DNA of 64,000 nucleotides from JARRNE01 sp963824085 (GTDB lineage Bacteria; Pseudomonadota; Gammaproteobacteria; Chromatiales; Chromatiaceae), in assembly GCA_963824085.1 (NCBI GenBank), contig CAWGNT010000017.1, positions 1 to 64,000 on the forward strand. The letters run 5' to 3'. Positions 1 through 11,560 of the stretch are shown one piece after another. The notes beneath the pieces were generated by a model. The model did no database searches, was not told the DNA's origin, and saw only the letters and a list, made by a program, of their open reading frames with translations. The first letter of the stretch is position 1, and each line of letters begins with the position of its first letter. The position numbers and the translations under genes were made by a program.

Positions 1-2
1 GT

Positions 3-2903
<2,901 letters not shown>

Positions 2904-3077
2904 AGATCGTCCGGATCCACGGGCGTTGCCACGTGGTCATCCATTGCGACCGCGAGACATCGCTCGCGGTCCTCGTCAAAGGCATTGGCCGTCATGACCA
3001 GGGCGGGAACCTTTGACCAGCCTGGAAGCGAGCGGAGCAGCGCGCGAAGCGCTATCTGTCTTCGGCATCCGGGTTCG

Positions 3078-3140
3078 GGCACTCCCTGCCGGAACGATGA
3101 CGCTGATCGGTGCCCGGGCGTCATCCCGGCAGGGAGTGCC
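3078..3140. repeat. Large inverted repeat of the GTCATCCC/GCAGGGA family
   Basis: Arms ggcactccctgccgg (3078-3092) and ccggcagggagtgcc (3126-3140) are perfect complements. The inner arms atgacgc (3097-3103) and gcgtcat (3118-3124) also pair, giving a ~22-bp stem with a 14-base loop. Related half-copies lie at 31019-31044 and 37207-37233. It fills most of the gap between the receiver remnant and pcm and could also stop transcription. The gap 3014-3394 holds no convincing gene. Confidence 0.7.
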
Positions 3141-3394
3141 GGGCGTTTCAGCGGAGATTCAGCACTAACGGTCATGGCGTCAGCGCCACCCCGGAAAATG
3201 TTCGTCGCTGCCACCATGACCGTCTCCCTCACCCCGACGCGCTCCCAGACAGTAGGTGCGTGCGAGGGAGGTCTGGGAGCGGATGCGCTCCCGGGAGCGG
3301 ATGCGCTCCCAGCAGCTGCGGCTTGCCGCGATGGGCAAATGCTCGTAGGCTTGTCTGCCCCTGTGTATGCCGTGGTTACTTCGTAAATCGTCCA

Positions 3395-4063
3395 ATGCAG
3401 TCGACCGGTCTCGATCGCGCGCACTTCAACATGATTCAGCAGCAGGTTCGTCCCTGGAGTGTGACGGACGGGAAGGTGCTCTCGGTGCTGGGCGAGGTGC
3501 CGCGGGAGGCCTTCGTACCCGGCGCGTACCACGGCCTTGCGTACGCAGACATCGAGGTGCCCATCGGCGATGGCGAGACCATGCTTGCGCCAAAGGTGGT
3601 TGGGCGCATGCTCCAGGAGCTCAAGATAAAGACCGACGACCGAATCCTCGAGATCGGCGCCGGCACCGGGTACGTCACCGCCTGTCTTTGTCATCTTGGC
3701 GGTCGGGTGGTGGCCATGGAGATCGATCCACAGCTCGCCGACGAGGCGCGGGCAAACCTATCGACGCTCGGGTTACGCCGGGTCGAGGTGCGGGCCGGCG
3801 ACGCACTCGCAGGCCCCGTGGAAGGCAATCCGTTCGACGTAATTGCCGTGACCGGCTCGCTGCCGGACGACGAGCCCGTCGCGGCGCTGCAGGAGCAGCT
3901 TGCGTTGGGAGGTCGTCTGTTCGTCGTGCTCGGTGAGCCGCCGGTGATGGAGGCCACCCTGGTGACCCGCGTACGCAGTGAGGACTATCGCCGCGAGACC
4001 ATCTTCGAGACCTCCGTTCAACCGCTCAAGAACGTGCCGCAGCCCGTACGTTTCGTGTTCTGA
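3395..4063 (+). CDS. pcm: Protein-L-isoaspartate O-methyltransferase family protein
   Basis: The 222-residue protein has the PCMT layout: an N-terminal FNMIQQQVRPW segment, PREAFVP, the SAM-binding motif ILEIGAGTGYVTA (about residues 78-90), and the C-terminal QPVRFVF ending. The family transfers a methyl group from SAM to L-isoaspartyl residues in damaged cytoplasmic proteins. This short RPW-type subgroup, common beside rhodanese genes in gammaproteobacteria, may have drifted in specificity. I chose ATG 3395 because it starts at the conserved QSTGLDRAHFNM region; the open frame extends upstream to 3110 through repeat sequence. A rhodanese gene follows after 16 bases, suggesting co-transcription. 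Confidence 0.85.
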   Translation: MQSTGLDRAHFNMIQQQVRPWSVTDGKVLSVLGEVPREAFVPGAYHGLAYADIEVPIGDGETMLAPKVVGRMLQELKIKTDDRILEIGAGTGYVTACLCHLGGRVVAMEIDPQLADEARANLSTLGLRRVEVRAGDALAGPVEGNPFDVIAVTGSLPDDEPVAALQEQLALGGRLFVVLGEPPVMEATLVTRVRSEDYRRETIFETSVQPLKNVPQPVRFVF

Positions 4064-4079
4064 TCTCGCGCGAGATGCC

Positions 4080-4397
4080 ATGCAACAGACGACTGCCCGC
4101 GACCTGCATGCGCGCATACAAGCGGATGACCGACCGCTGCTTCTTGATGTGCGCGAACCCTGGGAGCTCGCGATTTGCCGGATCGATGGCGCCGAGCTCA
4201 TGCCCATGAGCCAGATCGTCCGTCGCCTCGGCGAGCTCGACCCTAAGCGCGAGACTGTCGTCGTCTGCCACCACGGGATACGCAGTCAACAAGTGGCCCT
4301 CTACCTGGAACATCAGGGTTTCGAGCGTATCATTAACCTCCAGGGCGGTGTCGCCGCCTGGGCACGGGATGTCGATCCCGGCATGCCCACCTACTGA
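4080..4397 (+). CDS. Single-domain rhodanese-like sulfurtransferase
   Basis: A 105-residue rhodanese domain with LLLDVREPWEL near the N-terminus and the active-site loop CHHGIRS, with Cys63 as the expected sulfane-sulfur carrier, followed by GFERIINLQGGVAAWA. Members move sulfur from a donor to an acceptor, or use the loop for redox sensing. The gene directly follows pcm, an order seen in several gammaproteobacteria, and is followed by an isochorismatase-like gene. ATG 4080 is the only start that keeps the canonical N-terminal length; the open frame reaches back to 3978 inside pcm. The physiological donor and acceptor cannot be inferred. Confidence 0.88.
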   Translation: MQQTTARDLHARIQADDRPLLLDVREPWELAICRIDGAELMPMSQIVRRLGELDPKRETVVVCHHGIRSQQVALYLEHQGFERIINLQGGVAAWARDVDPGMPTY

Positions 4398-4449
4398 TCG
4401 CGCTGCGCCTCGGCCGGATGAACGGCCGACCACCCGGAGGAGAACCGCC

Positions 4450-5028
4450 GTGAGCACTCATCAGGCACCGCTGCCCTTGTGTTTCGCGAACTATTCCCAG
4501 CTTCTTGTCATCGATTCCCAGGAGCGGTTGGCCGCCGTCATGCGCAAGGACGACCTTGCCGTCACCGTCGCCAACATCGGCCGGCTCATCGAGGCGGCGC
4601 GCGCGCTGGACGTTCCAATCATCGCCACCGAGCAATACCCGCAGGGCCTGGGCCATATCGTCGAGTCCGTGCAGGAGCGATTGCCCGAAGACGTGGTTCC
4701 CACGGAGAAGACGGCCTTTTCCTGCTGCACCGCCTTCGGCTTCGAGCGCAACCTAATGCGAGAGCCGAAACGCAAGCAGGTGGTTCTCGTGGGCATGGAG
4801 GCCCACATCTGCATCGTGCAGACCGCCTCCGGGCTTCAGCGCTGGGGCTTCCAGGTTTTCGTGGCGGCGGATGCGGTCTGCTCACGTCATTCGAGCAACC
4901 GGGACAATGCCCTGGAGCGCATGCGCCACTGCGGCATCCATGTGACCAATACCGAGTCTATCGCCTTCGAGTGGATGGGTGACTCGACCCATGAGCGGTT
5001 CAGGGAGGTCTCGAAGCTCTTCAAATAG
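4450..5028 (+). CDS. Isochorismatase/nicotinamidase-like cysteine hydrolase
   Basis: A 192-residue protein with the isochorismatase-fold catalytic triad: Asp22 in LLVIDSQ, Lys87 in PTEKTAFS and Cys121 in VGMEAHICI. The family hydrolyses amides or enol ethers such as nicotinamide, isochorismate or N-carbamoyl compounds. This subgroup resembles the YcaC-type proteins of unknown substrate. Translation probably begins at GTG 4450, which has GGAGGA at 4436-4441 with 8 bases of spacing; the longer open frame from 4348 runs through the preceding intergenic DNA. It is the last plus-strand gene before the convergent waaA block. Confidence 0.85.
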   Translation: MSTHQAPLPLCFANYSQLLVIDSQERLAAVMRKDDLAVTVANIGRLIEAARALDVPIIATEQYPQGLGHIVESVQERLPEDVVPTEKTAFSCCTAFGFERNLMREPKRKQVVLVGMEAHICIVQTASGLQRWGFQVFVAADAVCSRHSSNRDNALERMRHCGIHVTNTESIAFEWMGDSTHERFREVSKLFK

Positions 5029-5098
5029 GCTCGCCGAAGGACCAGGGCTGGTGGCCTTCAGCGAAAGGCGCGTGCGCGCGGCGGCGACCACGCTGCCG

Positions 5099-6383
5099 CT
5101 AGCGTGCACGCGACGCGGCGTAGTGGTGCTCGACGACGTCCAGCAGTCGCTGTAGCGCCCCTCGATTTTGCTCTACCACACGCCGTCCATTCTCCCCGAC
5201 CGTCGTCCGGGCCGCGGCATCGCCGAGCCATTCGGTCATGCATCGGGCGAGCTCATTCGCATCCGCCACTTGGACTGCGGCGCCTTCCTGGACCAGGAGC
5301 GCCGTGATCTGAGCGAAGTTGAAGCTGTGCGGGCCGATTGCCGCTGGCACGCCCGCCGCGGCCGCCTCTAGGAGGTTGTGCCCACCTACCGGCACCAGAC
5401 TACCGCCCACGAAGGCCGCATCGCCCGCAGCCAAGAACACGGGCAGCTCGCCCATGGTATCCCCCAGGAATACGTTGACGTGAGGGTCACAGGGCGCGCC
5501 GGTTGACCGACGCGCCAGGGACATGCGCTGACGGACAATCAGCGCCGCTACCCGGTCGAACCGCTCGGGGTGGCGAGGCACCAGCGACCAGCAAGGCGTC
5601 CGGGTGGTCGTGAAGGACCCGGCGATGGACCGCGAGTATCTGCTCCTCCTCGCCGTCGTGGGTGCTGGCGGCCACCCAGACCGGCCGGTCCGCGCCCCAG
5701 GTGCGGCGCACCGCCTCGGCTTGCTCCAACAGGCTGGCCGGCTGACGGACATCGAACTTGATGCTTCCGGTCACGAGCACACGATCGGCGGGTGCGCCCA
5801 GATTACGGAATCGATCGGCGTCGTCGGGACTCTGGGCGGCGATGGCCGCAAAGCGGCCGAACGTCTCGCGGGTGAACCGCCCGAGCCTGGCGTACCCCTG
5901 AGCGGAGCGGGCAGATAGCCGTGCGTTGGCAAGCACGACCGGGATGCCCCGGTGTGCGCAGGCCCGAAGCATGTTCGGCCAGATCTCCGTTTCCATCACG
6001 ACTGCGAGCCGCGGTTGCACGGCATCGAGAAAGCGCTTCATCACGGCAGGGAGGTCGAAGGGCGTGTAGAGGTGGTGGACTTGGTTGTCGAAGAGATCCC
6101 GCACGCGTCGTGATCCGGTGGGTGTGGTGCTCGTCACCATCACGCCATCGCCCGGGTGCCGATCCAGGAAGTGTTTGATCAGCGGTTGTGCCGCCTGGAC
6201 CTCTCCCACGGAGACCGCGTGGATCCATAGTCCCGAACGCAAAGTCCCGCCGGCGTAGAGCCCGAGCCGCTCCCGCCAACGCTGACGGTAGGCCGGCGCG
6301 CGACGGCTGCGCCAGAGGAGACGGAGCAGGGCCAGAGGCAGCAGGAGATAGAGCAGGAAGCTGTACAGGCGTGCCACGGTCAC
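5099..6383 (-). CDS. waaA: 3-deoxy-D-manno-octulosonic acid (Kdo) transferase, frameshifted
   Basis: The product adds Kdo from CMP-Kdo to lipid A precursor at the inner membrane. The N-terminus has one membrane anchor (LYSFLLYLLLPLALLRLLW), then the GT30 motifs HAVSVGEVQ with the catalytic-base Glu, METEIWPN, and in the C-terminal half LVPRHPERF, GDTMGELP and the GGHNLLEAAAAGVP loop. The frame breaks near 5592: DALLV in one frame continues as LVPRHPERF in the next, consistent with one extra G. Start GTG 6383 overlaps the stop of the upstream deacetylase by 4 bases (GTGA). The gene is essential in most Gram-negatives, so a sequencing error is the simpler reading. Confidence 0.88.
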
Positions 6384-7150
6384 ACCGCTTCCGCGGCCAA
6401 TCGCCGCCGCCATTGCAAGAGAGCGGGTTTGGGCGCCTGCTTGACGCTCAACTTCCAGAAATACCCAAGCAGGTTGTCTCCATACGAGATCCCTTTGCGC
6501 GGGAGCACCAGAGGGTGGTCCGACGGCCCGGCCGCCCCCCGCAGGCAGGTCGTGGCGCTCGCGTAGCCGGCGTCCCGTGCCCCATGCAGCGTGCTCATGT
6601 CGAAGCTGCCATAGGGATAGCAGAGGTGGCGGACCTCGTTGCCGAGCACATCTTCCAGGGCGGCCTTGCTGACGGCAAGCTCCCGACGCTGGGCCTCGGG
6701 GCTGAGCTCTCCCAGCTTCAGGTGGGTCGCCGTATGCGAGCCGACCGACATGCCCTGGGCGCGGATCTCCCTCAGCTCCTCTCCACTCATCAGCCCGGGC
6801 ACCGGACGCCCCGGATCTTTCGCAAACCACTCCGCATTGCGCCCGAGGTATCCGCTGATGGCGTACACGGTGGCAGGAAAGCCGTAACGCTGCAGGGCGG
6901 GCAACGCATAGTCGAGGAAATTCACGTAAGCATCGTCGAAGGTAAGGACCACGGCCCTGGGCGGCGTCGCCCGCCCGCCGCGAAGACAGCGCAGCGCGTC
7001 GTCCAGGGCGAGCACGCGGTAGCGGAAGTGGTGCAGGAAAGCCATCTGAGCGGCGAAGCGGCGGTAGTCGCAATAGTTCGCCCGATGGGCCTTCATCGGG
7101 GCAAACACACCCACCTGGTGATACATCAGGATGGAGATTCGGCACCTCAT
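6380..7150 (-). CDS. Polysaccharide deacetylase family protein (CE4)
   Basis: A 256-residue NodB-fold protein. It has the start motif ISILMYHQVG, the metal/acid motif LTFDDAYVNF (catalytic and metal Asp pair), the metal-binding SHTATHLKL with two His, and the CYPYGSFD arginine/proline motif region. CE4 enzymes remove N- or O-acetyl groups from sugars. No signal peptide is apparent, so it may act in the cytoplasm or on lipid-linked intermediates. It is translationally coupled to waaA (4-base overlap), which suggests a role in lipid A-core or a linked polysaccharide. ATG 7150 fits the family N-terminus. Confidence 0.85.
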   Translation of the reverse strand: MRCRISILMYHQVGVFAPMKAHRANYCDYRRFAAQMAFLHHFRYRVLALDDALRCLRGGRATPPRAVVLTFDDAYVNFLDYALPALQRYGFPATVYAISGYLGRNAEWFAKDPGRPVPGLMSGEELREIRAQGMSVGSHTATHLKLGELSPEAQRRELAVSKAALEDVLGNEVRHLCYPYGSFDMSTLHGARDAGYASATTCLRGAAGPSDHPLVLPRKGISYGDNLLGYFWKLSVKQAPKPALLQWRRRLAAEAV

Positions 7151-7274
7151 CGGATCGCATTCCTCAGCCGGCGTCCACCGGGTGTCGCCGAGGTGCTCAA
7201 TTGTCGAGAGAATGCCCCGGAGAAGTGGTCGCCCAGTGGCGTGGAGGATACCTCTTATTCGCTGGCTACCGGCG

Positions 7275-8090
7275 TCAACGCCGGCGCGCCGCTGTCACTC
7301 GCATATCTGTGCACTTGTCCCGGTACTGCTCGTAGAGCTCACTGGGATAGCGGCTCATGTAGAGCAGGTAGTCGTCACGGTAGACAGTCTCGCAATTGGT
7401 CTCAGCGAAGACCCCTTCGATCCGTTCCCATTCGATATGGTCATCCGGCCACACGTGAATATCGCCTTCTGTCTTGTGCCGCGGATTGATCAGCCGACGG
7501 AGTTGCCGGAGCTTCCGCTTGATCCAGGGCGGGCGCGTTCTGGACCCGTCGGCCCGGTGTTCCTTAGCTAGACGCACGAAGGTTGTGTAATCGTTGCTGC
7601 GATCCCAGTAATGTGCGTTGTGCTCGTGGTCCAGATAGATGACGCCGCCCCGTTTCGTGACACGGACAAGCTCCCGTACCGCAGCCAGATAGTCCGGAAT
7701 GTGATGCAGCACCGAATAGGCTGCCACAAGGTCGAACGTCTCATCGTCGACGTTGGAAAGGTCCTCGCCGTTCAGCAACAGGGTCTCCGACAGTCCAGTC
7801 GCTCCATGGCGGGTCTTGATCAACTCCAGAAACCGCGGTGCTACGTCCGCGGAGACAGTGTGCAGGCCGAATTCAAGAAAGCAACGAGTCAGATTTCCGC
7901 TCCCGCAACCGAAGTCCAGCGCCCGCTTCCGCTGACTGTTGGTCTGAATTGCTTCGATCGCGATGCTTAGCGCGCGGTGGAGACGTTCCTGCTCGATCGG
8001 ATTGAAGATCTCGTCATGGATGCTGTCGTACACGCCGGCGAGCCGGTCGTGCACCGCGACGTTCTGCCGGATCTGGTGGCTGGGGGACAT
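7275..8090 (-). CDS. Class I SAM-dependent methyltransferase
   Basis: The protein has the Rossmann motif I ALDFGCGSGNLT (about residues 58-69), an acidic strand end VSADVAP, and the post-motif LVAAYSVLHHIPDY typical of ubiE/SAM methyltransferase-11 proteins. The C-terminal half (WDRSNDYTTFVRLAKEHRADG onward, basic linker WIKRKLRQLRRLI) is specific to surface-polysaccharide or lipid-linked methyltransferases. I prefer ATG 8090 (MSPSHQIRQNV), giving 271 residues; an upstream in-frame ATG at 8150 would add 20 poorly patterned residues. It lies between two blocks of LPS genes on the same strand, so a sugar or lipid substrate is likely but unproven. Confidence 0.8.
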   Translation of the reverse strand: MSPSHQIRQNVAVHDRLAGVYDSIHDEIFNPIEQERLHRALSIAIEAIQTNSQRKRALDFGCGSGNLTRCFLEFGLHTVSADVAPRFLELIKTRHGATGLSETLLLNGEDLSNVDDETFDLVAAYSVLHHIPDYLAAVRELVRVTKRGGVIYLDHEHNAHYWDRSNDYTTFVRLAKEHRADGSRTRPPWIKRKLRQLRRLINPRHKTEGDIHVWPDDHIEWERIEGVFAETNCETVYRDDYLLYMSRYPSELYEQYRDKCTDMRVTAARRR

Positions 8091-8306
8091 AAGCGAGTCA
8101 GGCGAAACGTCGTGCGCAGGCGTGTGTCTGCAACCTACCTGCGCCTGCAAATGACGTCAATCTCGCTGAGGGTCCCGCCATCCCGCACCCGACCGGTCGC
8201 CGTCAGCCATGGCTGGGTTGTGGCACCGACCGGCTCGGTAGTTGGCGCTATCACTCGCATGTGAGCAATCGGATGGCTTGTTCCCACGCCAAGTGTCTGA
8301 TTCTGT

Positions 8307-8352
8307 GCGGCTGGCGGCTGGCGGCTGGCGGCTGGCGGCTGGTAGCTGGTTC
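8307..8352. repeat. Heptamer tandem repeat, unit CTGGCGG
   Basis: Four perfect copies of ctggcgg begin at 8311, followed by two diverged ones (ctggtag, ctggttc), running up to the stop codon of the glycosyltransferase at 8351. A related heptamer array (AGGCTGG) occurs at 54702-54746. The intergenic stretch 8091-8350 otherwise shows no gene. Confidence 0.85.
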
Positions 8353-9427
8353 ACCCGCCTGTAAGATGCTCATAGAGATCGAGGTACTGATCCATGATCG
8401 GCCCGCGGCCGAACTCGGATTGCACCCGCCGGTGACCCCGCTCGGCCATGTCGGCGCTTAGCACTGGCTCGCGCAACATCGCCTCGATGCCTCGAGCCAG
8501 CGCCATCGAATCGGCGCAAGGCACGCACCAGGCGTCGTCCCCGTGGCGGGCGATTTCACGCGCCCCGCGAAAGAGGCTGGTGACGAGCGGCCTCGACCAA
8601 GACCATGCCTCCAGGATCACATTCCCCAGGGTCTCCGCCTCCAGGGAAGGAAACACCACAAGATCCGAGAGCTGATAGAAGGGGCCGGGGTCGGTGCGCC
8701 ATCCGGTCCACACGACCCTGTCGGCGATCGCAGCCGCGTTTGCCTGCTCGTGGAGGCGGCGGCCGAGGGGGCCGTCCCCAAGCAGCAGGAGCCGCACGGG
8801 CCGGCCGGCGATCTGCGCGGGCAGTCGTGCGAGCGCTTCGAGCAAATGCTTGTGTCCCTTTACCGGCACGAAGCGACCGGGGGTCATCAGGATCCAGGCG
8901 TCCGTCGGCACCGCAAGCTCGGCTCGCAGCGCAGCCAGCACATCGGTTGAGACTGGATGGGGGCGATCGACGAAGTTGTAGATGTGGAAAACACGGTCGG
9001 CTGGCAGGCCGTTCTTGACCAGCCAGTCGCAGAGCCCCTTGGTATTGCCGATCCACGCATGTGCCCGCCGGTAGGGGTGGAGCGCGTAGTAACCGCCGAG
9101 ACGCGCGATGTGAACGGGAGCGGAGCCCGGTGGGAGGCGGGCGAGACGGGTTGCGCGCCCCATATAGGTCTGCACGATTTCCGGCTTCAAGCGGCGGATC
9201 AGGCGCGCGACGGCGCCGCGCGAGACGGGGTCCCACACGGTCAGAAAGGGGAGCCGGTGGACGGGCAGCGACGGGAGATCCACCCGATCGAGCTGGCTCC
9301 CGGCACGGATGGCGAGCTCGGCCGGAGCACCTCGCTCCGCCAGGGCGGTTCCGAAGCGGACGAACCAGCGTTCCGCGCCTCCGAGGGCCTTGCTGCCGAC
9401 CATTTGGAGGCTGCTAGGCGTGCTCAA
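8351..9427 (-). CDS. Glycosyltransferase family 4 protein
   Basis: A 358-residue GT-B glycosyltransferase. The N-terminal domain opens with MVGSKALGGAERWFVRF, where the glycine loop and GGAE motif bind the acceptor side. The C-terminal donor domain has PGRFVPVKGHKHLLEAL and the E-x7-E motif around FPSLEAETLGNVILEAW. It should transfer a sugar from a nucleotide donor to a growing LPS core or O-antigen at the inner-membrane face. It starts at TTG 9427, or at ATG 9403 if the first eight residues are not translated. Its start overlaps the end of the next upstream gene by 14 bases, so it belongs to the LPS operon. Confidence 0.85.
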   Translation of the reverse strand: MSTPSSLQMVGSKALGGAERWFVRFGTALAERGAPAELAIRAGSQLDRVDLPSLPVHRLPFLTVWDPVSRGAVARLIRRLKPEIVQTYMGRATRLARLPPGSAPVHIARLGGYYALHPYRRAHAWIGNTKGLCDWLVKNGLPADRVFHIYNFVDRPHPVSTDVLAALRAELAVPTDAWILMTPGRFVPVKGHKHLLEALARLPAQIAGRPVRLLLLGDGPLGRRLHEQANAAAIADRVVWTGWRTDPGPFYQLSDLVVFPSLEAETLGNVILEAWSWSRPLVTSLFRGAREIARHGDDAWCVPCADSMALARGIEAMLREPVLSADMAERGHRRVQSEFGRGPIMDQYLDLYEHLTGG

Positions 9428-10514
9428 GGGAAGACTCCGGGACGAGCTCCTGGTACACGGCCAGATTGCCGTCGACCATCACGTCCACCGAGAACTCTCG
9501 ACGCATCAGCTCGGCCCCCCCGTCTCCGAGCCGCTGCGCGAGGCTCTGGTCGCGCAGCAGGGTCGCTATTGCCGCGCGCAGGGCGGGCACGTCTCCCGGC
9601 GGCACCAAGAGTCCATTCACGCCGTCACGCACCGCCTCCGGTATTCCCCCCGCGTCGCTTGCGATGACGGGCACCCCGGCGCTGGATGCCTGCAGCAGGG
9701 AGACGCCGAGCCCCTCCATGGTCGCGGGGTGCACCAGGAGGTCCAGGCACGGGAGGATGTCCGGGAGGTCAGTGCGGAATCCGGCGAGCAGGATGTGATG
9801 CCCGAGGCCCGCAGCCTTGATGCGTCGGCGCAGGTCTTCCTCGGCGGGGCCCTTGCCGAAAAAGAAGACCCGGAGGTCCGGAAACTCACCGACGAGCGGC
9901 GGCAGGGCCTCGATCAGGAAGCGATGACCCTTGCGCTCGATTAGCTGCGCAACGACACCGACCAGGCGCGCCTCTGCTCCTACGGTCAGCCTCTCACAGA
10001 CTTCGGCCCGCCGACAGGGCCGCGCGAAGCGCTCCCAGTCGACAGCGCTGCGCACGACCCGGAGCTTCGCCGGCGGAAGCCCCTCCGCCAACAGGATATT
10101 GCCTATTCCCTCCGAGATAGCGATCACCCGGTCGTGGAGCCGGTACTTCAGGGCCACCGCCCAGCGTGCCTCCGGGTTGTCCTGGCGTCGGGAGTGCACG
10201 ACCGGGACGCCCTCGAGCCGGCAGGCGATGCCGCCCATGACATCCGCGCCGATACGGCTGTGCAGGTGAACAACATCCGGCCGACAGGCACGGATGCAGC
10301 GGCGCATGCGGGAGATGATCCGCAAATCGAGGTCGCCGGCCATGGGGACGGGATAGACGTCGGCGAAGGGCTCCGCGGCCTTGGCGAGGTCGCTGCCCGC
10401 GGGGCAGACCAGCGCGCTCTTCACACCTCGCCGCTTGAGCCCCTGGAGCAGATACAGGACCTGCTGCGCGCCGCCATAGAGGTTGCGGCCGCCCTCCATG
10501 TGCAGGACCTTCAC
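9414..10514 (-). CDS. Glycosyltransferase family 4 protein (LPS biosynthesis)
   Basis: A 366-residue GT-B enzyme with GGAQQVLYLLQGL near the N-terminus, PDVVHLHSRIGADVMG in the acceptor domain, and the donor-domain signatures VAQLIERKGHRFLIEAL and EGLGVSLLQASSAGVPVI with the conserved Glu pair. Such proteins extend the LPS core or O-antigen using nucleotide sugars. Start GTG 10514 overlaps the TGA of the upstream heptosyltransferase by 4 bases, showing translational coupling. It shares less sequence with the plus-strand glycosyltransferase array than those share with each other. Confidence 0.87.
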   Translation of the reverse strand: MKVLHMEGGRNLYGGAQQVLYLLQGLKRRGVKSALVCPAGSDLAKAAEPFADVYPVPMAGDLDLRIISRMRRCIRACRPDVVHLHSRIGADVMGGIACRLEGVPVVHSRRQDNPEARWAVALKYRLHDRVIAISEGIGNILLAEGLPPAKLRVVRSAVDWERFARPCRRAEVCERLTVGAEARLVGVVAQLIERKGHRFLIEALPPLVGEFPDLRVFFFGKGPAEEDLRRRIKAAGLGHHILLAGFRTDLPDILPCLDLLVHPATMEGLGVSLLQASSAGVPVIASDAGGIPEAVRDGVNGLLVPPGDVPALRAAIATLLRDQSLAQRLGDGGAELMRREFSVDVMVDGNLAVYQELVPESSLEHA

Positions 10515-11560
10515 GGCGCGCGTCCGATGAGGTCCCGAGCAGCGGCCACGACCTCATTCACTTCGATTGACTTCATACAGGTGAAATCGCCGTTGCAGGT
10601 GGGATTGCGCCGGCAGGGTGAGCAGGGCATGGAATGATAAAGCACCCGCGCATTGGCGCGGGTCGTGTTCAGGTACGGACAGGTGGAGCCGAACAGCAAC
10701 AGGCTGGGGCGCCCATAGGCGATACCGGTATGGCTCAGTCCGGTGTCCACCCCCACCAGCAGCTCCGCCCTCTCGACAAGGGCGGCTGCCTGCAGCAGGG
10801 ACGTGTCCCCGGCAAGATTGAGCAGCTCGCTGCCCGCCTGCTCCTGGATGCGCGAGGCGGCCTCCCGGTCTGCGGGGCCTCCGAGCATCACCGTCACGAG
10901 CCCGAGCTCGTCGCGCAGCCGACTCGTCAGCTCGGCCCAACGCGGCTCGAACCAGTGCTTTTGAGGGCGGGTGGTGAAAGGGCAGATAACCGCGTAACGA
11001 CCGCCGGCGATGTCTCGCGTAACCAAGGCGTCCGCGTAGGCGGCATCCTGTGCGCCATAATGGACTTCCATCCCGAAGCCGGCCACCGGCAGTCCGAGGC
11101 GCTCTGCAAGGAAGAGGTACTCCGAGCCGATGCGCTCCGTATCGCCGCCACGCGGGATGACCCGCGTCATCAGCCATTGGCTGCCCTCGCGCGAGCCCAG
11201 CCCGATGCGTTCGGGAGCGCCGGACAACCATGTCAGGAGCCCGCTCTTCAGCAGTCCCTGCAAATCCACTGCAAGATCGAAACGCCGCTCGCGCAGGAGC
11301 CGGCGGAACCTGCCGATCTCCCTCCACAGGTCACTCCAGCGATGCGCGCCCCAGAGGTCTCGCCATTGGCGATAGGGCCAGACGATGACTTCGTCGAGGT
11401 CCGGGTGGTGCTCGAGCAGTGACCGACACTCCGGCTGGACCATCCAGGCGATATGGGCCGTCGGGTCGGCCTCGCGGAAGGCCGCGACGAGGGAAGAGGC
11501 GAACACGATGTCGCCGATCGCCGAGAGCCGGACCAGCAGGATGCGTCGAGCGGCAGTCAC
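10511..11560 (-). CDS. Lipopolysaccharide heptosyltransferase (GT9)
   Basis: A 349-residue ADP-heptose:LPS heptosyltransferase-like protein. Visible motifs are ILLVRLSAIGDIVFASSL at the N-terminus, DLQGLLKSGLLTWLSGA, the donor-site PFTTRPQKHWFEPRWAEL and VGVDTGLSHTGIAYGRPSLL. A cysteine-bearing tail (CSPCRRNPTCNGDFTCM) is common in the family. It adds L-glycero-D-manno-heptose to Kdo or to the first heptose of the inner core. The start GTG 11560 overlaps the O-antigen ligase stop by 4 bases; the open frame extends to 11797 only as antisense-of-ligase sequence. WaaC versus WaaF versus WaaQ cannot be settled by eye. Confidence 0.88.
   Translation of the reverse strand: MTAARRILLVRLSAIGDIVFASSLVAAFREADPTAHIAWMVQPECRSLLEHHPDLDEVIVWPYRQWRDLWGAHRWSDLWREIGRFRRLLRERRFDLAVDLQGLLKSGLLTWLSGAPERIGLGSREGSQWLMTRVIPRGGDTERIGSEYLFLAERLGLPVAGFGMEVHYGAQDAAYADALVTRDIAGGRYAVICPFTTRPQKHWFEPRWAELTSRLRDELGLVTVMLGGPADREAASRIQEQAGSELLNLAGDTSLLQAAALVERAELLVGVDTGLSHTGIAYGRPSLLLFGSTCPYLNTTRANARVLYHSMPCSPCRRNPTCNGDFTCMKSIEVNEVVAAARDLIGRAP

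Noticed and set aside
6384..7160. N-terminal extension of waaA to 557 codons through the deacetylase gene
   Set aside because: The first part is the deacetylase read in a wrong frame (Arg/Pro/Gly-rich); the Kdo transferase starts at GTG 6383.
8307..8352. CRISPR-like array
   Set aside because: The 7-base units are directly adjacent with no spacers, so it is a simple tandem repeat.
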